33,875 nt of DNA from an uncultured Bilophila sp. (GTDB lineage Bacteria > Desulfobacterota > Desulfovibrionia > Desulfovibrionales > Desulfovibrionaceae): NCBI GenBank assembly GCA_910585945.1, contig CAJUHZ010000026.1, positions 1 to 33,875 on the forward strand, written 5' to 3'. Position 1 is the first letter of the stretch. Every line of letters starts with the position of its first letter. The translations under genes and the position numbers were made by a program. Under the pieces are notes generated by a model, which did no database searches, was not told the DNA's origin, and saw nothing but the letters and a program-made list of their open reading frames with translations. Below, piece after piece: positions 31,768-33,875 of the stretch.

Positions 31768-33492
31768 ATGTCCAAACGCGTCATCGTCATCGGCGCCGTG
31801 GCTCTGGGACCCAAAGCCGCGAGCCGCTTCAAACGTCTTGATCCCTCCGCCGAAGTCACCATGCTTGATCGCCATACCTACATTTCCTTCGGGGGGTGCG
31901 GCATTCCCTATTACATTTCGGCTGAAGTCGATTCGCTGGACGCCTTGCGCGCCACCCCCTACGGCACGGTGCGCACGCCGGAATTCTTCCGGGATCGCAA
32001 GGGGATCACCGTGCGCAACCGGACGGAAGCCCTGTCCATCGACAGGCAGGCGCACACGGTCCGCGTCCGGGATCTGCAAAGCGGGGCGGAAGAGGATCTC
32101 CCCTACGACAAGCTGGTCATCGCCACCGGATCCACGCCCAAGATGCCGCCTGTGGAAGGGCGGGATCTCGGCAATGTGTTCGGCGTCACCACCCTGGAAA
32201 ACGCGCGCGACGTGCGCGAAGCCTGCGCCTCCGGCAAGGTGAGGAACGCCGTGATCATCGGCGGCGGCTTCATCGGCCTGGAAGTCTGCGTGGCCCTGGC
32301 CGACATGTGGGGCATCCACACCAGCGTCGTGGAGTTCATGCCGCAGATCCTGTCGGGCGTGCTTTCCCCCAATCTCGCGGCCATGGCCGAACACGATCTG
32401 CGCTCCCACAAGGTGGACGTGTTCACGTCGGAAAAGGTTCTCCGGGTGGAAGGCGAAAACGGCGTGGCGCGGCGCGTGGTCACGGACAAGCGCACGCTTG
32501 ACGCCGATCTGGTGATCTTCGCCACCGGCTTCGCCCCCAACACGGAGCTTGCCCGGAAGGCCGGTCTGGACATTGACCCCGCCAGCAAGGCCATTCTGGT
32601 CAACGAATTCATGCAGACGTCCGACCCGGACATCTACGCCGGCGGCGACTGCGTGGCCACCCCCAACCTGATCACGGGCAAACCCTTCTGCCTTGCCCTC
32701 GGCTCGCTGGCCAACCGGCAGGGGCGCGTGATCGGCACGAATCTCGCCGCGGATCAGCCTGTCGCGACGTTCCGCGGGGCGGTCGGCTCCTGGGGCGTCA
32801 AGCTCTTCGGTCTGTCGCTGTGCGGAACCGGCCTGACCGAGGATCGGGCCAGGGCAGCGGGCTTCGACGCGATCAGCGCCGGCATCGAACAGATGGACCG
32901 CGCGCACTTTTACCCCGAAAAACACATGATGAGCCTTGAAGTGACGGTGGACCGCGCCACCCGCCGCGTGCTCGGGCTGCAAGGCGCGTGCGAGGCCGGG
33001 GACGCGCTGAAGGCGCGCATCGACGCCGCGGCAACCATGCTCCAGTTCGGCCAGCCCACGGTGGACGACCTGGCCAATGCGGAAGTCGTCTACGCGCCGC
33101 CGTTCGCCTCGGCTCTCGACACGATCAACGCCGTGGCCAACGCGGCCGACAACGTCCTGGCCGGCCGCATGAAGCCGGTTTCGGGCAGGGCCTTTGCGGA
33201 ACTGTGGGAAAAGCGCGCGGAAAACAACGTCTACTTCATCGACTCGCGCCCGGCCGCGGCCGCGAAAGCCCTGGCCGCCAAACACCCCGGCGAATGGCAC
33301 GCCGTGCCCCTGGAAGAAGTGGACGAATGCCTGGCCGACATCCCGCGGGATCGCCCGGTGGCGGCCGTGTGCAATACCGGCCTGCGTTCCTATGAAGTCA
33401 ACCTGCACCTGCGCCGGAACGGCATCGACAACGTGATCAGCGTCCAGGGCGGCATGCAGTCGCTCCTCAAGCAGGGCAAGGAAATCAGGTAA
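31768..33492 (+). CDS. FAD-dependent CoA-disulfide/persulfide reductase with C-terminal rhodanese domain
   Basis: Protein of 574 residues. A pyridine-nucleotide disulfide oxidoreductase core (about 1-450) has the single redox cysteine C44 in SFGGCGIPYYIS, ATGSTPKMP, the NAD(P)H site VIIGGGFIGLEV and the FAD-binding DIYAGGDCVATP. Residues about 465-574 form a rhodanese domain with C535 in the loop VCNTGLRSY. This is the CoADR-Rhd (NADH-dependent persulfide/polysulfide reductase) layout, used in sulfur metabolism or sulfide/oxygen defence. The first Rossmann loop reads IGAVALGPKAASR instead of the usual GGVAGGxSAAAR-like sequence. GGGGAGGAGG precedes the ATG. Exact substrate (CoA disulfide, CoA persulfide or polysulfide) cannot be told. 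Confidence 0.9.
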   Translation: MSKRVIVIGAVALGPKAASRFKRLDPSAEVTMLDRHTYISFGGCGIPYYISAEVDSLDALRATPYGTVRTPEFFRDRKGITVRNRTEALSIDRQAHTVRVRDLQSGAEEDLPYDKLVIATGSTPKMPPVEGRDLGNVFGVTTLENARDVREACASGKVRNAVIIGGGFIGLEVCVALADMWGIHTSVVEFMPQILSGVLSPNLAAMAEHDLRSHKVDVFTSEKVLRVEGENGVARRVVTDKRTLDADLVIFATGFAPNTELARKAGLDIDPASKAILVNEFMQTSDPDIYAGGDCVATPNLITGKPFCLALGSLANRQGRVIGTNLAADQPVATFRGAVGSWGVKLFGLSLCGTGLTEDRARAAGFDAISAGIEQMDRAHFYPEKHMMSLEVTVDRATRRVLGLQGACEAGDALKARIDAAATMLQFGQPTVDDLANAEVVYAPPFASALDTINAVANAADNVLAGRMKPVSGRAFAELWEKRAENNVYFIDSRPAAAAKALAAKHPGEWHAVPLEEVDECLADIPRDRPVAAVCNTGLRSYEVNLHLRRNGIDNVISVQGGMQSLLKQGKEIR

Positions 33493-33502
33493 CGATGAAC
33501 CC

Positions 33503-33535
33503 CCGCCCGGAGCAGCGCAAAAAGGCTCCGGGCGG
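33503..33535 (+). terminator. Terminator-like hairpin after the CoADR-rhodanese gene
   Basis: A perfect 11-bp GC-rich stem, CCGCCCGGAGC (33503-33513) with GCTCCGGGCGG (33525-33535), begins 10 bp after the stop codon. The next T-run (ATTTTT) is about 17 bp beyond, so efficiency as an intrinsic terminator is uncertain. Confidence 0.6.
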
Positions 33536-33875
33536 AGTATGCGCTGTGTGCGATTTTTCGGGATTTCCTTCCTTTCGCAACCACCGGAGCGTTTGCCCGG
33601 TTTCAACAGGGAAACGCCGGCGAACATTTTGCATCATCCGCATTGCGAAAGGCAAACGATAAGGCATAACGCACGGCTGCTTCTTTTCACTCGACTGCCT
33701 GCGCTCGGCGCGGCGCAAGCCGGAAAAAGCACGGCCATGAGACGGTTGGGGTCAGCCCTCATGAAAACGCCGTCCGCGAAAAGCCGATTTTTTTCCGGCC
33801 GGCAAGGGGCAAACATTGGCCGAAGCTGTATTGAACATACCGCAAGGTCAATGTTGGCCTTGCAACGCCGCCGGA
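33536..33875. other. Intergenic region to the right edge; no gene recognised
   Basis: Composition is less GC-rich than the coding regions. The short open frames here have no recognisable sequence or ribosome site. The stretch probably holds the promoter region of the next gene beyond the window. Confidence 0.5.
33842..33863. repeat. Near-perfect palindrome at the right edge
   Basis: GCAAGGTCAA-TG-TTGGCCTTGC forms a 10-bp inverted repeat with one G-T pair. A related half-site, ACATTGGCC, occurs about 25 bp upstream of it. It could be an operator for the next gene or a hairpin in its leader. Confidence 0.4.

Noticed and set aside
31732..33627. Minus-strand frame of 631 codons opposite the CoADR-rhodanese gene
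   Set aside because: Antisense shadow of a well-supported flavoprotein.
1..33875. CRISPR arrays, tRNA or rRNA genes, prophage or integrase genes
   Set aside because: No regularly spaced repeats, no tRNA-like arms, and no integrase or phage structural motifs were recognised on either strand.

Overview
The window is about 34 kb of very GC-rich DNA. It reads as a chromosomal segment of an anaerobic sulfate-reducing bacterium of the Desulfovibrio group. Four things point there: a cobaltochelatase of the CbiK type with a lipoprotein signal, an oxygen-independent (cobalt-early) cobalamin pathway, a siroheme decarboxylase subunit (alternative heme pathway) next to hemL, and a CoA-disulfide-reductase/rhodanese flavoprotein. 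This is inference from gene content; no rRNA or tRNA was seen.

Layout. (1) Positions 1-8044, minus strand: a five-gene operon transcribed leftward. In transcription order it encodes a SWIM zinc-finger protein, a DUF5691 protein, a MoxR AAA+ ATPase, a DUF5682 protein and a von Willebrand A (VWA) protein. The first 18 codons of what looks like an Rpn-family nuclease run off the left edge. The conserved DUF5682/DUF5691/SWIM/MoxR/VWA set is known as a gene neighbourhood, but its job is not established. (2) Positions 8206-25319, plus strand: a 17-kb cobalamin operon headed by a cobalamin riboswitch (8284-8448, P1 stem visible). Order: cbiK (lipoprotein), cbiL, a Gate-like membrane protein, cbiC, cbiD, cbiET fusion, cbiFGH triple fusion, cbiA, cobD-cobQ fusion, cbiB, cobT, cobS. 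Most junctions overlap or nearly touch, so translational coupling is likely. No cbiJ, cobU or adenosyltransferase gene is present. (3) Positions 25368-27659: a DUF486 membrane protein, a siroheme decarboxylase subunit and hemL. (4) Positions 27673-28150: an island of lower GC with a 162-bp MITE-like element bounded by 24-bp imperfect inverted repeats, followed by a small coiled-coil/membrane-anchor gene. (5) Positions 28142-33492: trmFO (minus), then a heptosyltransferase-like GT9 enzyme, a DEDDh exonuclease and the CoADR-rhodanese flavoprotein (plus). (6) Positions 33493-33875: intergenic, with a terminator-like hairpin and a palindrome.

How they work together. hemL supplies the common tetrapyrrole precursor. 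CbiK inserts cobalt into sirohydrochlorin; CbiL, CbiH, CbiF, CbiG, CbiD, CbiT/E and CbiC build the corrin ring; CbiA and CobQ amidate it; CobD and CbiB add the aminopropanol arm; CobT and CobS make and attach the lower ligand. Siroheme decarboxylase draws on the same early intermediate for heme. The most unusual points are the triple CbiF-CbiG-CbiH fusion, the CobD-CobQ fusion, a putative transporter inside the corrin operon that could answer the topology problem posed by a lipoprotein chelatase, and repeated in-frame low-complexity insertions in otherwise conserved enzymes.
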